Shown here one piece after another: positions 41,667 through 50,356 of a stretch of DNA of 64,000 bases. The translations under genes were made by a program, and so were the position numbers. The notes below the pieces were generated by a model. It was not told the DNA's origin. It did no database searches and saw only the letters and a list, made by a program, of their open reading frames with translations. Location: positions 1 to 64,000 of the forward strand of contig CAKURR010000005.1 of NCBI GenBank assembly GCA_934675735.1, in the 5' to 3' direction. Source of the stretch: an uncultured Clostridia bacterium. Lineage in GTDB: Bacteria; Bacillota; Clostridia; Christensenellales; Aristaeellaceae. Numbering within the stretch: the stretch's first letter is position 1; each line of letters begins with the position of its first letter.

Positions 41667-42809
41667 TCACGCCTCAAGCTTTGCCCGAATCTCCGCTTCC
41701 GTGCCGGAAGCGAGAACGCCCTGCGTCATGTCCTTCGGCCCGCCGCCCTTGCCGCCGAACGCCGCGCACAGCGCCTTGGTCAGCGGGCGGACGTCCTCCG
41801 CTTCGGAGGATAGAGCGAAGTTCCAGCCGTCCTCGCGCGGGATGAGCACCAGCGCCAGCTTTGCGCCCTCGGACAGTCGGCCCGCCGCCTTGCGCGCCTG
41901 AGAAGCGGGCAGCGCGCCGCACGCCACAACGCGGACGGCTTTGTCCGCCTCGTTTTGCGCCATCAGCTCAAAGATGCGCATGCCCAGCGCGTCGCTCTGC
42001 GTGCGCAGACGGTCGCGCTCGCCGAGCAGCCGCTCCACCGCGCCGGAAAGCTCCTCCGTCGGCACGGAAAGCGCGTGTCCCGCCGCCTTTGCCTGGTCAA
42101 ACAGCGCGTTTTCGTATTCCAGCGCGCGGCGGCCGCAGAGGATGGAGACGCGCACGCCGCTTTTGTATTTCTGCACGCCGATGACTTTGATTTGGCCCAC
42201 ACAGCCGGTGGTATGCACGTGTGTGCCGCAGCAGGCGCAGGTATCGACGCCTTCGATGCGGACAATGCGCACATCGCCGGCGATTTCTTTTTTGCTGCGG
42301 TATTCGATGTTTGCCAGCTCTTCGCGGGTGGGCACAAACGCCTCCACGGGCTGGTCGCGCCAGACGGCCTGATTCGCCAGAAGCTCCACGCGGCGCACAT
42401 CCTCTTCGGTCAGCATGCCGTTGAAATCCATCGTCACGGCCTCCGTGCCGATGTGAAAGCCCACGTTGTCATAGCCGAAAAGCCCGTGTACCAGGCCGGA
42501 AAACATATGCTCGCCGCTGTGCTGCTGCATCATATCCAGTCGGCGCACCGCATCCACGCGGCCGCGTACTTCGCTGCCGACCGCAAGCGGCCCGCTGACC
42601 AGATGCTCCACCTCGCCGCCGGCCTCGTGCGCGTCGAGCACCCGAACATCGCCCAGCGTGCCGTGGTCCGCGCCCTGTCCGCCGCCTTCCGGAAAGAATG
42701 CCGTTTGGTCCAGCGTGACGATATAGCCCTTTTCCCGCTGCTCGCAGGTTTTCACCACGGCGGAAAATTCCAGCATGTCCACATCTTTATCATATAATCT
42801 GACGGTCAT
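41667..42809 (-). CDS. Alanyl-tRNA editing protein (long AlaX with DHHA1-type C-terminus)
   Basis: A 380-aa protein. The editing-domain zinc site is QQHSGEHMFSG (HxxxH) plus CACCGTHVHTTG (C...H). The N-terminal part contains TAFFPEGGGQGADHGTLG, typical of AlaRS editing domains. The C-terminal ~100 residues with AAFGGKGGGPKDMTQG match DHHA1. It hydrolyses mischarged Ser- or Gly-tRNA-Ala in trans. GGGAGGG precedes the ATG at 42809. Confidence 0.94.
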   Translation of the reverse strand: MTVRLYDKDVDMLEFSAVVKTCEQREKGYIVTLDQTAFFPEGGGQGADHGTLGDVRVLDAHEAGGEVEHLVSGPLAVGSEVRGRVDAVRRLDMMQQHSGEHMFSGLVHGLFGYDNVGFHIGTEAVTMDFNGMLTEEDVRRVELLANQAVWRDQPVEAFVPTREELANIEYRSKKEIAGDVRIVRIEGVDTCACCGTHVHTTGCVGQIKVIGVQKYKSGVRVSILCGRRALEYENALFDQAKAAGHALSVPTEELSGAVERLLGERDRLRTQSDALGMRIFELMAQNEADKAVRVVACGALPASQARKAAGRLSEGAKLALVLIPREDGWNFALSSEAEDVRPLTKALCAAFGGKGGGPKDMTQGVLASGTEAEIRAKLEA

Positions 42810-42839
42810 GGCAGACCCTCCCTGTGTCGTTTTTTTCTT

Positions 42840-42868
42840 ATTGTAGCACAGGGCAGGGTAAAGTTCAA
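42840..42868 (-). promoter_or_regulatory. Promoter of the AlaX gene
   Basis: Minus strand: TTGAAC (42863-42868), a 17-bp spacer and TACAAT (42840-42845). Confidence 0.75.
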
Positions 42869-42888
42869 ATTGAATCGAATATCAAATC

Positions 42889-42907
42889 GGACGCGCAATG
42901 CGCGCCC
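42889..42907. repeat. Copy of the GGACGCGC...GCGCGCCC repeat
   Basis: GGACGCGCAATGCGCGCCC, identical in its core to copies at 24811 and 36024 and related to the inverted copy at 2981. The 3' CCTAC tail is changed to GTTC here. Confidence 0.75.
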
Positions 42908-42968
42908 GTTCAAAACATGTTCCGCATCGGTTTGGAAAATCGGATTCACCGGAAGGAGTAAAAAAGAT

Positions 42969-42998
42969 TTGTCCCCCGCTTTGCGAATGTGTTATAAT
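42969..42998 (+). promoter_or_regulatory. Promoter of the cytidylate-kinase-like/patatin operon
   Basis: TTGTCC (42969-42974), an 18-bp spacer and TATAAT (42993-42998) with a TGn extension (TGTTATAAT). Confidence 0.7.
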
Positions 42999-43031
42999 AT
43001 AGACAACAAACAGGATGAGGAGGTCATCTGT

Positions 43032-43655
43032 ATGCGTAATCCTTTAATCATCACCATCGGTCGTGAATATGGCAGCGGCGGCCGCCAAATCGGCGAGCTG
43101 GTCGCCAAAACCCTCGGCATCGCTTATTATGATAAGAAGCTCATCACTCTGGCCGCGCAGAAGAGCGGGCTGTCCGACGAGTTCATCGCCAACAACGAGC
43201 AGCGCGTACGCAGCGGCTTCATGCAGAATCTCGCCGCCAGCGCGGCGTATTCCAGCGGTTTCTTCTCCAGCCAGTATCTGCCGCTGAGCGAATCCATCTT
43301 CATTTCCGAAGCGCAGGTCATCCGCGATATCGCCGCGAAGGAAAGCGCCGTCATCGTCGGCCGCTGTGCGGACTACATCCTCGCAGGACGCGACAACACC
43401 ATCAACGTCTTTGTCTACGCGCCGCGCGAGATGCGCGTCAACCGCATCATGGCGCGCCGTAACCTCAGCGAAGCGGAAGCGCTCAAGGCTATCACCACCT
43501 CTGACAAGGAGCGCGGCAACCACTACTTCCGCTACACCGACCAAAAGTGGGGCAAGGCGCAGAATTATGACGTCTGCATCAACTCCGGGCTGATGGGCAT
43601 CGAAAAGACCGCCGAGATGCTGGCCGACATGGCGAAAATCGAGGTTCGCGCCTGA
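43032..43655 (+). CDS. Cytidylate-kinase-like family protein
   Basis: A 207-aa P-loop protein. The N-terminus LIITIGREYGSGGRQIGELVA carries the GxxGSGG nucleotide loop of the cytidylate-kinase-like family (PF13189). Later come IVGRCADYIL and VFVYAPREMRVNRIMARR. The true cellular role of these paralogs is not known; NMP phosphorylation is presumed. GAGGAGG precedes ATG. Its stop overlaps the next start (TGATG), so the patatin protein is coupled to it. Confidence 0.9.
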   Translation: MRNPLIITIGREYGSGGRQIGELVAKTLGIAYYDKKLITLAAQKSGLSDEFIANNEQRVRSGFMQNLAASAAYSSGFFSSQYLPLSESIFISEAQVIRDIAAKESAVIVGRCADYILAGRDNTINVFVYAPREMRVNRIMARRNLSEAEALKAITTSDKERGNHYFRYTDQKWGKAQNYDVCINSGLMGIEKTAEMLADMAKIEVRA

Positions 43656-44950
43656 TGCGTGCGCTTGTGCCTTCCGAAACGGCGCTTGTGCTGGGCGGCG
43701 GCGGCGCGAAGGGCGCTTACGAAGTGGGCGCCATCGCCGCGCTGGATGAGCTGGGCATTAAGGCGGGCAGCGTTTTCGGCACATCGGTCGGCGCGCTGCA
43801 CGCGGCGATGTATGCGCAGAACAGCATGGACGCGGCCGCCGCGCTTTGGGACAACATCCGCCTGAGCGACGTGGTCAGCGAAGAAAGTCTCGCTATCGCG
43901 GACGACGCGGAAAACATATTCGACCATCCGGAAAAGCTGCTCGAGTTCATCACCCGCTATGCGCAGAAAAAGGGCGTGGATGTTTCCCCGCTGACGGAGA
44001 TTCTGCACAAGCTGATTGATGAGGATAAAATCCGCCGCGGCGGTGTGCGCCTGGGCGTGGTCACCACGCGTTTCCCCTCCATGGCGATGGTGGAAAAGCG
44101 GCTGGAGGATATGGAAGCCGGTTCTCTGGTCGATTGGCTGATGGCCAGCGCGTCCTGCTTCCCGATTTTTCCGATGAAGCAGGTCGGCGGCGACCGCTAC
44201 ATCGACGGCGGCTTCTGCGACAACACGCCGGTGGAAATGGCCGTGCGCAGCGGCGCGCGGGATATCATCGCCATCGACATCGGCAAGCATCGCTCCCATA
44301 CGCAGTATGACCGCAGACCGAACATCACCTACATCCGCACCTCCCAGCCGCTCGGCGGCCTGCTGACGCTGGACAGCGCGCTTTCGGCCAGAAACCGCGT
44401 GCTTGGCTACAACGACGTGATGCGCGCCTTCGGGCGCATGCGCGGCGTGGCGTATTCGTTCGACGCGGTGGATGCGCAGTCGCTCTACGCCCGCGCGCAG
44501 GATTATGTCATCCGCCTGACGCAGCTGGAAACCTCCATGTGCCATTCCAACGCGCTCACGCGCACGCGCGAGGTCGGCGCGCCGTTCTTCTCCCTGCTGG
44601 AGGAGGAGCTGCCGACGAACGCGGACGTCATCGACTACTTCCTTCGCGGCGGCGAGCTTTGCGCGCAGATTGCGGAGGTCAATCCCGCTCAGGTGCTGAC
44701 GTTCGCCGCGCTTCGCGACGAGCTGCACGCGCGTCTGCCGCTGGAGAAGGCGGAATCAATGCTCGGTTCGCTGCTCGGCGGGCGGGTCGGCGTGCTCTTT
44801 GCCAAGCCGCAGATTGACCGCAAGCTGGTCATCGCCTGCCTGTATCACCTGCTGATGCGCGAAGGCTCGTTCTCCCCGCTGGCGCTGCGCACGCTGAGCG
44901 CGTTCCCGCGCGAAATGCTCTGCGCGCTGACGCTGAGGGATATTTTGTAA
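43655..44950 (+). CDS. Patatin-like phospholipase
   Basis: A 431-aa protein. The oxyanion loop is VLGGGGAKGAYEVGA, the nucleophile elbow is FGTSVGALH (GxSxG), and the catalytic Asp is in YIDGGFCDNTPVE (DGG). The C-terminal ~150 residues have no recognised domain. It is expected to hydrolyse acyl esters of phospholipids. It is not secreted by sequence. Confidence 0.92.
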   Translation: MRALVPSETALVLGGGGAKGAYEVGAIAALDELGIKAGSVFGTSVGALHAAMYAQNSMDAAAALWDNIRLSDVVSEESLAIADDAENIFDHPEKLLEFITRYAQKKGVDVSPLTEILHKLIDEDKIRRGGVRLGVVTTRFPSMAMVEKRLEDMEAGSLVDWLMASASCFPIFPMKQVGGDRYIDGGFCDNTPVEMAVRSGARDIIAIDIGKHRSHTQYDRRPNITYIRTSQPLGGLLTLDSALSARNRVLGYNDVMRAFGRMRGVAYSFDAVDAQSLYARAQDYVIRLTQLETSMCHSNALTRTREVGAPFFSLLEEELPTNADVIDYFLRGGELCAQIAEVNPAQVLTFAALRDELHARLPLEKAESMLGSLLGGRVGVLFAKPQIDRKLVIACLYHLLMREGSFSPLALRTLSAFPREMLCALTLRDIL

Positions 44951-45017
44951 AGGCTCCATATCGTGCCGCTTCTGCCGCCGTGCGACGGAAGCGGCATTCA
45001 GACTGTCGACAAAAAAG

Positions 45018-45047
45018 GGTACTTTCGGCATGCGAAAGTACCTTTTT
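45018..45047. terminator. Terminator after the patatin gene
   Basis: GGTACTTTCG-GCATG-CGAAAGTACC, a 10-bp perfect stem flanked by AAAAAA and TTTTT; potentially bidirectional. Confidence 0.85.
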
Positions 45048-45161
45048 ACAATAATAAGCAGATTTTTAAGCCGCCAAAGAAGGCCGTTTCTGTCCTTCCG
45101 TGTTGCCGGTTTTTTAAGTTCATGGATGCAAATAAGAGGGTAAGCTGAGAAGTCACTCTCG

Positions 45162-45278
45162 CTAATCCTCTAAGATGTATATACCGCATACCATGTTGCT
45201 CTTTGGCACATGCAAAGACTCTTTCAAGCTTACAATGCGGATATCCTTCTGCTTGTCTCGATTCTGCTTCTTATACAT
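45162..45278 (-). CDS. 38-residue basic peptide of unknown function (candidate)
   Basis: A short frame starting MYKKQNRDKQKDIRIVSLKE and ending VCGIYILED, one Cys, no membrane helix. Upstream GGGGTG could be a ribosome site, but it lies inside an inverted repeat (45284-45326) that also encloses a TATAAT. The block is AT-rich compared with its surroundings. I recognise no family; it may be a remnant. Confidence 0.35.
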   Translation of the reverse strand: MYKKQNRDKQKDIRIVSLKESLHVPKSNMVCGIYILED

Positions 45279-45665
45279 AGAATCACCCCGGAATCATGAT
45301 GCTTATTATATCGTGTATCCGGGGTGTTTGTATACTTTTGTCGACAGGCTGTGCATACAGAGCAATCTGTGTGCGATTTTTTTCTGTTTCAAGCGGCTTG
45401 GGCAGAGTCAGGCATCGCTTCGCTCCCTGATTCCCGTTTCTTTTCGCTTCGCGATGGGGTTACGATGGGGCGTCGCCCCATCCCCCACAAGGAAACGGAG
45501 TTCCCTTGACCTTCCTCTTCGCTTTGCGGCGGTTTGAAGAAACGATTGAAGGAGCGAAACCCGCCGACCAAACGGGGGATGTGCGTCCAATCGGTATAGA
45601 CACGAAAGCTTTGAATATGCTAAACTACTCCTATGTTAGTCGTTAATAACATTGGAGAAAGAGCG
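45279..45665. repeat. Gene-poor gap with a dispersed repeat copy
   Basis: Besides the inverted repeat at 45284, it contains a module copy: stem A GATGGGGC-GTC-GCCCCATC near 45463-45481 and an imperfect stem B CAAGGAAAC/GTTCCCTTG near 45489-45509. I see no gene here. The AraC gene's ribosome site is at its right end. Confidence 0.65.
45284..45326 (-). promoter_or_regulatory. Inverted repeat around a -10-like box
   Basis: CACCCCGGA (45284-45292) and TCCGGGGTG (45318-45326) are perfect 9-bp arms. The loop holds TATAAT on the minus strand (45305-45310), and one arm overlaps the presumed ribosome site of the 38-aa frame. It could be an operator or an RNA hairpin hiding the start. Confidence 0.45.
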
Positions 45666-46646
45666 ATGGAAAATCCGACGATAGACGCGAAGCAGTTTGA
45701 ATCGCAGGGCGCTTCTTTGCTGGCGAAGAGCGACGGCTGTGCGGTTTGGCAGTTTCGCAACGAGACGGGCGACGGCACGATGACCACCTACGACGTTTTC
45801 CCCGGCGCGGTGCTCAGCTTCAACGACTTCCACATGGAGCGATACGAGAGCAGCTATGTGGCCTCCCGCCGTCTTTTGGCGATAGACCACTGCCGCGAGG
45901 GGCGCATGGAATATGCCGCGGACGACAACCGCGTCGCCTACACGGCGGCGGGCGACATGAAGCTGGATTTACGGCAGGCGCACACGGGCACGTTTGTTTT
46001 TCCCTCCTGCCACTATCACGGGCTGACGGTGGCGTTTGATTTGGACATCGTGCGCGAGTCCCTGCCGCTGGAAATTCGGGATTTTCCCGCTTCGCCGGAG
46101 AAAATTGTGGCGCGCTGGCAGCTGGGGCGGTATCCGCGCGTGATTCACGGGGCGCAGGCGGTGGAGCATGTTTTCGGCGAGCTGTACCGCGTGCCGGAGG
46201 CGGTGCGCATCCCGTATTTCAAAATCAAGATTCTGGAGCTGCTGCTGATTCTGGATGCGATGGTGATTCCCGAAACGGAGACGGAGCGGCCGTATTTCTA
46301 CAAATCTCAGGTGGAGAAGGCAAAGGCCGTGAAGCGCTTTCTGGCGGAGCATGTCGCGGAGAATTTCACGCAGGAAGAGCTTTCGCGGCGGTTTGACTTT
46401 CCGTTGACGCCGATGAAGGCGTGCTTCCGCTCGGTATACGGCGTGGCTATCGGCACATGGCTCACGAACTACCGCATGAATCTGGCGGCGGAGATGCTGC
46501 TCGGCGACCGAACGCTGAGCGTGGCGGAAATCGGCAGTCGGGTAGGGTATGACAGCGCGGGCAAATTCACGGAAGCCTTCAAAAAAGTGATGCAGTTTAC
46601 GCCGACGCAGTATCGTCGGGAGAGGGGGAGAAACCATGAAAACTGA
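45666..46646 (+). CDS. AraC-family regulator of the adjacent ABC transporter pair
   Basis: A 326-aa protein with an N-terminal sensor domain and C-terminal AraC HTH: FTQEELSRRFDFPLTPMKAC, then LSVAEIGSRVGYDSAGKFTE and FKKVMQFTPTQYRRE. Its 3' end overlaps the first ABC gene by 11 nt. YbtA-like regulators lie next to YbtPQ-type transporters in siderophore-uptake loci, so an iron- or ligand-responsive role is likely by analogy. GGAGAAAG precedes the ATG at 45666. Confidence 0.88.
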   Translation: MENPTIDAKQFESQGASLLAKSDGCAVWQFRNETGDGTMTTYDVFPGAVLSFNDFHMERYESSYVASRRLLAIDHCREGRMEYAADDNRVAYTAAGDMKLDLRQAHTGTFVFPSCHYHGLTVAFDLDIVRESLPLEIRDFPASPEKIVARWQLGRYPRVIHGAQAVEHVFGELYRVPEAVRIPYFKIKILELLLILDAMVIPETETERPYFYKSQVEKAKAVKRFLAEHVAENFTQEELSRRFDFPLTPMKACFRSVYGVAIGTWLTNYRMNLAAEMLLGDRTLSVAEIGSRVGYDSAGKFTEAFKKVMQFTPTQYRRERGRNHEN

Positions 46647-48408
46647 GAAAAAGAGCTGGATGCAGGCCCTTTTCGCGTATGCGGAGGGCGAGAAAAAGCG
46701 GATGGCGCTCTCCGTCGTGCTCAGCGTGCTGAGCGTGGCGGCGGGGCTTGTGCCGTTTTACTGCATGTATCGGTTAATCGGCCTGTTTGCGGCGGGCGAA
46801 GCCACGGCCGCGGGCATAGCGATGTGGTGCGGGCTTTCGCTGGCGGTTTACGCGGTGAAAATCCTGCTGTTCAGCCTATCCACGGGCATTTCGCACGCGA
46901 TGGCGTATACCATTCTGGAAGCGCTTCGTCTGCGTCTGGCGGACAGGTTTCTGCACGCGCCGCTGGGCGACGTGGAGGGGCACAGCATCGGCGAAATCAA
47001 GAGCATGATGGTGGATAAAATCGAGAATCTCGAGCCGCCGCTGGCGCACATGATTCCCGAAGGCGCGGGTCACATCGTGCTGCCGATTGTCAGCATCGCG
47101 GCGCTGCTGGCGATTGACTGGCGTCTGGCGCTGGCCTCGCTGGTGACGTTTCCGCTGTCGTTTCTGTGCATGGGGCTGACGTTCAAAATCAGCGGCGAGA
47201 GCTTTGCGAAATACGACAAGTCCAGCAGCTGCATGAACAGCACGATTGTGGAATACATCGAGGGCATCGAGGTCATCAAGGCTTTTGGCCGCGCGGGCGT
47301 GAGCTATGAAAAATACGCCGCCGCGATTACCGATTTCCGCACGTTTGTGGTCAAGTGGCTGACGAGCACGTTTGTCACCATGAAGCTGAGCTTCGCGCTC
47401 TTCCCCTCCACACTCATCGGCACGCTGCCCGTCGCGCTGGCGCTGGCAGGCGGCGGCCAAATCGCCGCGCCGGAGGCCGCGTTGGCGGTGATGCTTTCCA
47501 TCTCGATGGTGGGCTCGCTGGCGAAGCTGGAGGTCTTTTCCGAAAACATGCGGCAGGTGAAATGCACGGTCGAGGGCCTGGAGGAATTTCTGGAAATGCC
47601 GGCCCTGCCCGAACCTGCGCGGCGCGCCGAGGTGAAATCCGCCGATGTGGAGCTGAAGGGCGTGCGCTTTTCCTACACGGGCCGAGCGGAGGACGATGTG
47701 CTGCACGGCGTGGATCTGCGCCTGCCGGCGGGCAGCTTCACCGCGCTGGTCGGCCCGTCGGGCGGCGGCAAATCCACCGTGGCGAAGCTCATCGCGCGCT
47801 TTTGGGATGTCAGCGCGGGGCAGATCACCGTCGGCGGCGTGAACGTGAAGGATATGCCGCTCAGCCAGCTTTCCGAGCTGGTGAGCTTTGTGACGCAGGA
47901 TAACTTCCTCTTCCGCTGCTCGCTGCTGGAAAACATCCGTCTGGGCAATCCGAGCGCAACGGATGACGAGGTGAAGGCGGCGGCGCGCGCGGCCCAGTGC
48001 GAGGAGTTCATCGCCAAGCTGCCGCAAGGGTATGACACCCCCGCGGGCGAGGCGGGCAGGCGCCTTTCCGGCGGCGAAAAGCAGCGTATCGCCATCGCGC
48101 GCATGATGCTCAAAAACGCGCCCATCGTCATTCTGGATGAGGCGACCGCGTTCACCGACCCCGAAAACGAGGATAAGATTCAGCGCAGCATTGCGGCGCT
48201 GACCCGGGGCAAGACGCTGCTGGTCATCGCGCACAGGCTTTCCACCATCCGCAACGCGGATAACATCGTGGTGCTGAAAGACGGCGCGATTTCGGCGCAG
48301 GGCAGGCAGAAAGAACTGCTTGAAGCCTGCCCGCTCTATCGGGAGATGTGGCAGGCGCACATCGGCGCGAAAAACTGGGCGGTTTCCGCCGAGACGAAGG
48401 AGGGCTGA
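46636..48408 (+). CDS. ABC transporter half-transporter 1 (YbtP/IrtA-like)
   Basis: A 590-aa protein: six membrane helices (about 20-310) followed by an ABC domain. Walker A is GPSGGGKSTVA, signature LSGGEKQRIAIARMM, and Walker B ILDEATAFTDPENED. The DEATAF(T/A)DPENE wording is typical of YbtPQ/IrtAB-type exporter-fold importers. Both nucleotide-binding motifs look intact. It should form a heterodimer with the next gene product, only 3 nt downstream. Cargo is unknown; siderophore uptake is inference. Confidence 0.9.
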   Translation: MKTEKKSWMQALFAYAEGEKKRMALSVVLSVLSVAAGLVPFYCMYRLIGLFAAGEATAAGIAMWCGLSLAVYAVKILLFSLSTGISHAMAYTILEALRLRLADRFLHAPLGDVEGHSIGEIKSMMVDKIENLEPPLAHMIPEGAGHIVLPIVSIAALLAIDWRLALASLVTFPLSFLCMGLTFKISGESFAKYDKSSSCMNSTIVEYIEGIEVIKAFGRAGVSYEKYAAAITDFRTFVVKWLTSTFVTMKLSFALFPSTLIGTLPVALALAGGGQIAAPEAALAVMLSISMVGSLAKLEVFSENMRQVKCTVEGLEEFLEMPALPEPARRAEVKSADVELKGVRFSYTGRAEDDVLHGVDLRLPAGSFTALVGPSGGGKSTVAKLIARFWDVSAGQITVGGVNVKDMPLSQLSELVSFVTQDNFLFRCSLLENIRLGNPSATDDEVKAAARAAQCEEFIAKLPQGYDTPAGEAGRRLSGGEKQRIAIARMMLKNAPIVILDEATAFTDPENEDKIQRSIAALTRGKTLLVIAHRLSTIRNADNIVVLKDGAISAQGRQKELLEACPLYREMWQAHIGAKNWAVSAETKEG

Positions 48409-48411
48409 GCG

Positions 48412-50163
48412 ATGTTCAAAACGGTGAAACGCATCATCGACTGGTGCGGCGATTTCAAAGGGAAGCTCTATCTCGGCTTTGTGATGACCTTCTTTTCGCA
48501 CATCTTTGCGGCACTCCCGCTGGCGCTGGCGGCCTATACCGTCGGGCTGGTGGCGGAAAGCCAAAACGGCGGCGCGCCGTTTGATACGGCGTGGATTTGG
48601 AAGGTCGTCGTGCTGCAAATCGCGCTGGTGCTGCTTCGGTTTTTGTTTGATTACTTCCGCGCGAGATTGCAGGAGCCTATCGGCTATCAGCTCACCGCGC
48701 GCGACCGTCTGGCCGTGGGCGACGCGCTCAAGCGCGTGTCGCTGGGCTACTTTCAGCAGGTCGGCACGGGCAACATTTTGAACTCCATCACCACCGGCCT
48801 TTCCACGCTGGAGGGGATGGGCATCCGCATGATTGACAATTTCGTCGGCGGCTACCTCAACTTTCTGGTCATCTTTGCGGGGCTGGCCGTGTGCAGCCCG
48901 ATAACGGCGCTGATTGCGCTGGGCGCGGCGGCGCTTTCCCTGTGCTTCATGCTGGTGATTTCGCATTACAGCCGCGTCAATTCCCCCGTAGAGGCGCAGG
49001 CCAACCGCGACATGACGGGCGCGGTGCTCGAATACGCGCGCGGGCTGGCGGTGGTCAAATCCTTCGGCAAGAGCGGCGCGGCGATGGATTCCGTGACGAA
49101 GGCCGTGCGCGACAGCAAGGCCATTCACCTCAAAATCGAGTGGGGCTATGTGCCCGCCAACGCGCTGCATCTGCTGGCGCTCAAGTGCGGCTCGGTCGGC
49201 CTGGCCTTCGCGGCGGCGACGCAGTGCCTGCGCGGGGAGATGGGCTTTTCGATGATGCTGATGTTCGTGTTTTTCTCGTTCAGCATCTTTGCCGGCCTTG
49301 AACCCATCAGCGACAGCGCCCATACGCTCGGCGTGATTGACGACGCGATGGACCGGCTCGACGCGCTCAAGGGCGAACACTTCATTGACGCGGACGGCAG
49401 AGATATCCTGCCGGAGCATTTTGATATCGCGTTCCGCAACGTGAATTTCGGCTATGACAGCCGACAGGTACTCAAAGATGTGAGCTTTGTCATTCCGGAA
49501 AAGACCTCCACCGCCATCGTCGGCCCGAGCGGCTCGGGCAAGACGACCATTTGCAGCCTGCTGGCGCGGTTTTATGACCCGCAGAGCGGCAGCATCACCG
49601 TTGGCGGCCACGATTTGAAGGAGATGACCTGCGACAGTCTGCTCAAAAACATCTCGATGGTGTTCCAGAACGTGTATCTGTTTAACGATACCATCCGCGC
49701 CAACATCCTCTTCGGCAAGCCCGACGCGACGGAGGAGGAGATGGTGGCCGCGGCGAAAAAGGCGAGGTGTCACGATTTCATCATGGCTCTGCCGAACGGC
49801 TACGACACCGTCGTCGGCGAGGGCGGCGGCACGCTCTCCGGCGGCGAGCGCCAGCGCATCTCCATCGCGCGCGCCATCCTCAAAAACGCGCCGATTATCA
49901 TCCTCGACGAGGCCACGGCCAGCATCGACCCCGAGAACGAGCACCTGATTCAGCAGGCCATTTCCGAGCTGACGCGCGGCAAGACCATCATCACCATCGC
50001 GCACAGGCTGGCGACGATTGAAAACGCCGACCGGATTCTCGTGCTTGACGACGGCAGGGTCGTTCAGCAGGGCACGCACGCCCAGCTTGTCGCCGAGGAA
50101 GGCAAATACCGCCGCTTTGTGGAAATCCGTCGGCAGGCGGAGGGCTGGAAAATCGGGGCGTAA
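48412..50163 (+). CDS. ABC transporter half-transporter 2 (YbtQ/IrtB-like)
   Basis: A 583-aa protein with six N-terminal membrane helices and an ABC domain. Walker A GPSGSGKTTIC, Q-loop in SMVFQNVYLFND, signature LSGGERQRISIARAI, Walker B IIILDEATASIDPENE. Partner of the preceding half-transporter in one operon headed by the AraC gene. No siderophore biosynthesis or binding-protein gene is nearby. Confidence 0.9.
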   Translation: MFKTVKRIIDWCGDFKGKLYLGFVMTFFSHIFAALPLALAAYTVGLVAESQNGGAPFDTAWIWKVVVLQIALVLLRFLFDYFRARLQEPIGYQLTARDRLAVGDALKRVSLGYFQQVGTGNILNSITTGLSTLEGMGIRMIDNFVGGYLNFLVIFAGLAVCSPITALIALGAAALSLCFMLVISHYSRVNSPVEAQANRDMTGAVLEYARGLAVVKSFGKSGAAMDSVTKAVRDSKAIHLKIEWGYVPANALHLLALKCGSVGLAFAAATQCLRGEMGFSMMLMFVFFSFSIFAGLEPISDSAHTLGVIDDAMDRLDALKGEHFIDADGRDILPEHFDIAFRNVNFGYDSRQVLKDVSFVIPEKTSTAIVGPSGSGKTTICSLLARFYDPQSGSITVGGHDLKEMTCDSLLKNISMVFQNVYLFNDTIRANILFGKPDATEEEMVAAAKKARCHDFIMALPNGYDTVVGEGGGTLSGGERQRISIARAILKNAPIIILDEATASIDPENEHLIQQAISELTRGKTIITIAHRLATIENADRILVLDDGRVVQQGTHAQLVAEEGKYRRFVEIRRQAEGWKIGA

Positions 50164-50356
50164 GCATCACCCAAAGAACTCAAAAGCAGATGGGGCGGAC
50201 GGCCGCGGAAGGGCTGTCCGCCCGTTTTGCGCCTCAAAATCCGCCGAATCCGAAAGAAAATCAAAAAAAGTCAAAACTGTGAACGTTGAAAAAATATAGA
50301 TAAAACAAAGAAAAATGGAGAAGCGCTCAAATTGATTCTTATTTTTTCAAAAAAAG

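Noticed and set aside
45175..45537. 120-residue plus-strand open frame before the AraC operon.
   Set aside because: It runs through an inverted repeat and a dispersed module, has no ribosome site, and its residue composition looks random.
46876..50079. A 1067-residue minus-strand open frame opposite the ABC pair.
   Set aside because: It is the complementary-frame shadow of two well-supported ABC genes in GC-rich DNA; its Arg/His/Ala-rich composition is typical of such artefacts.
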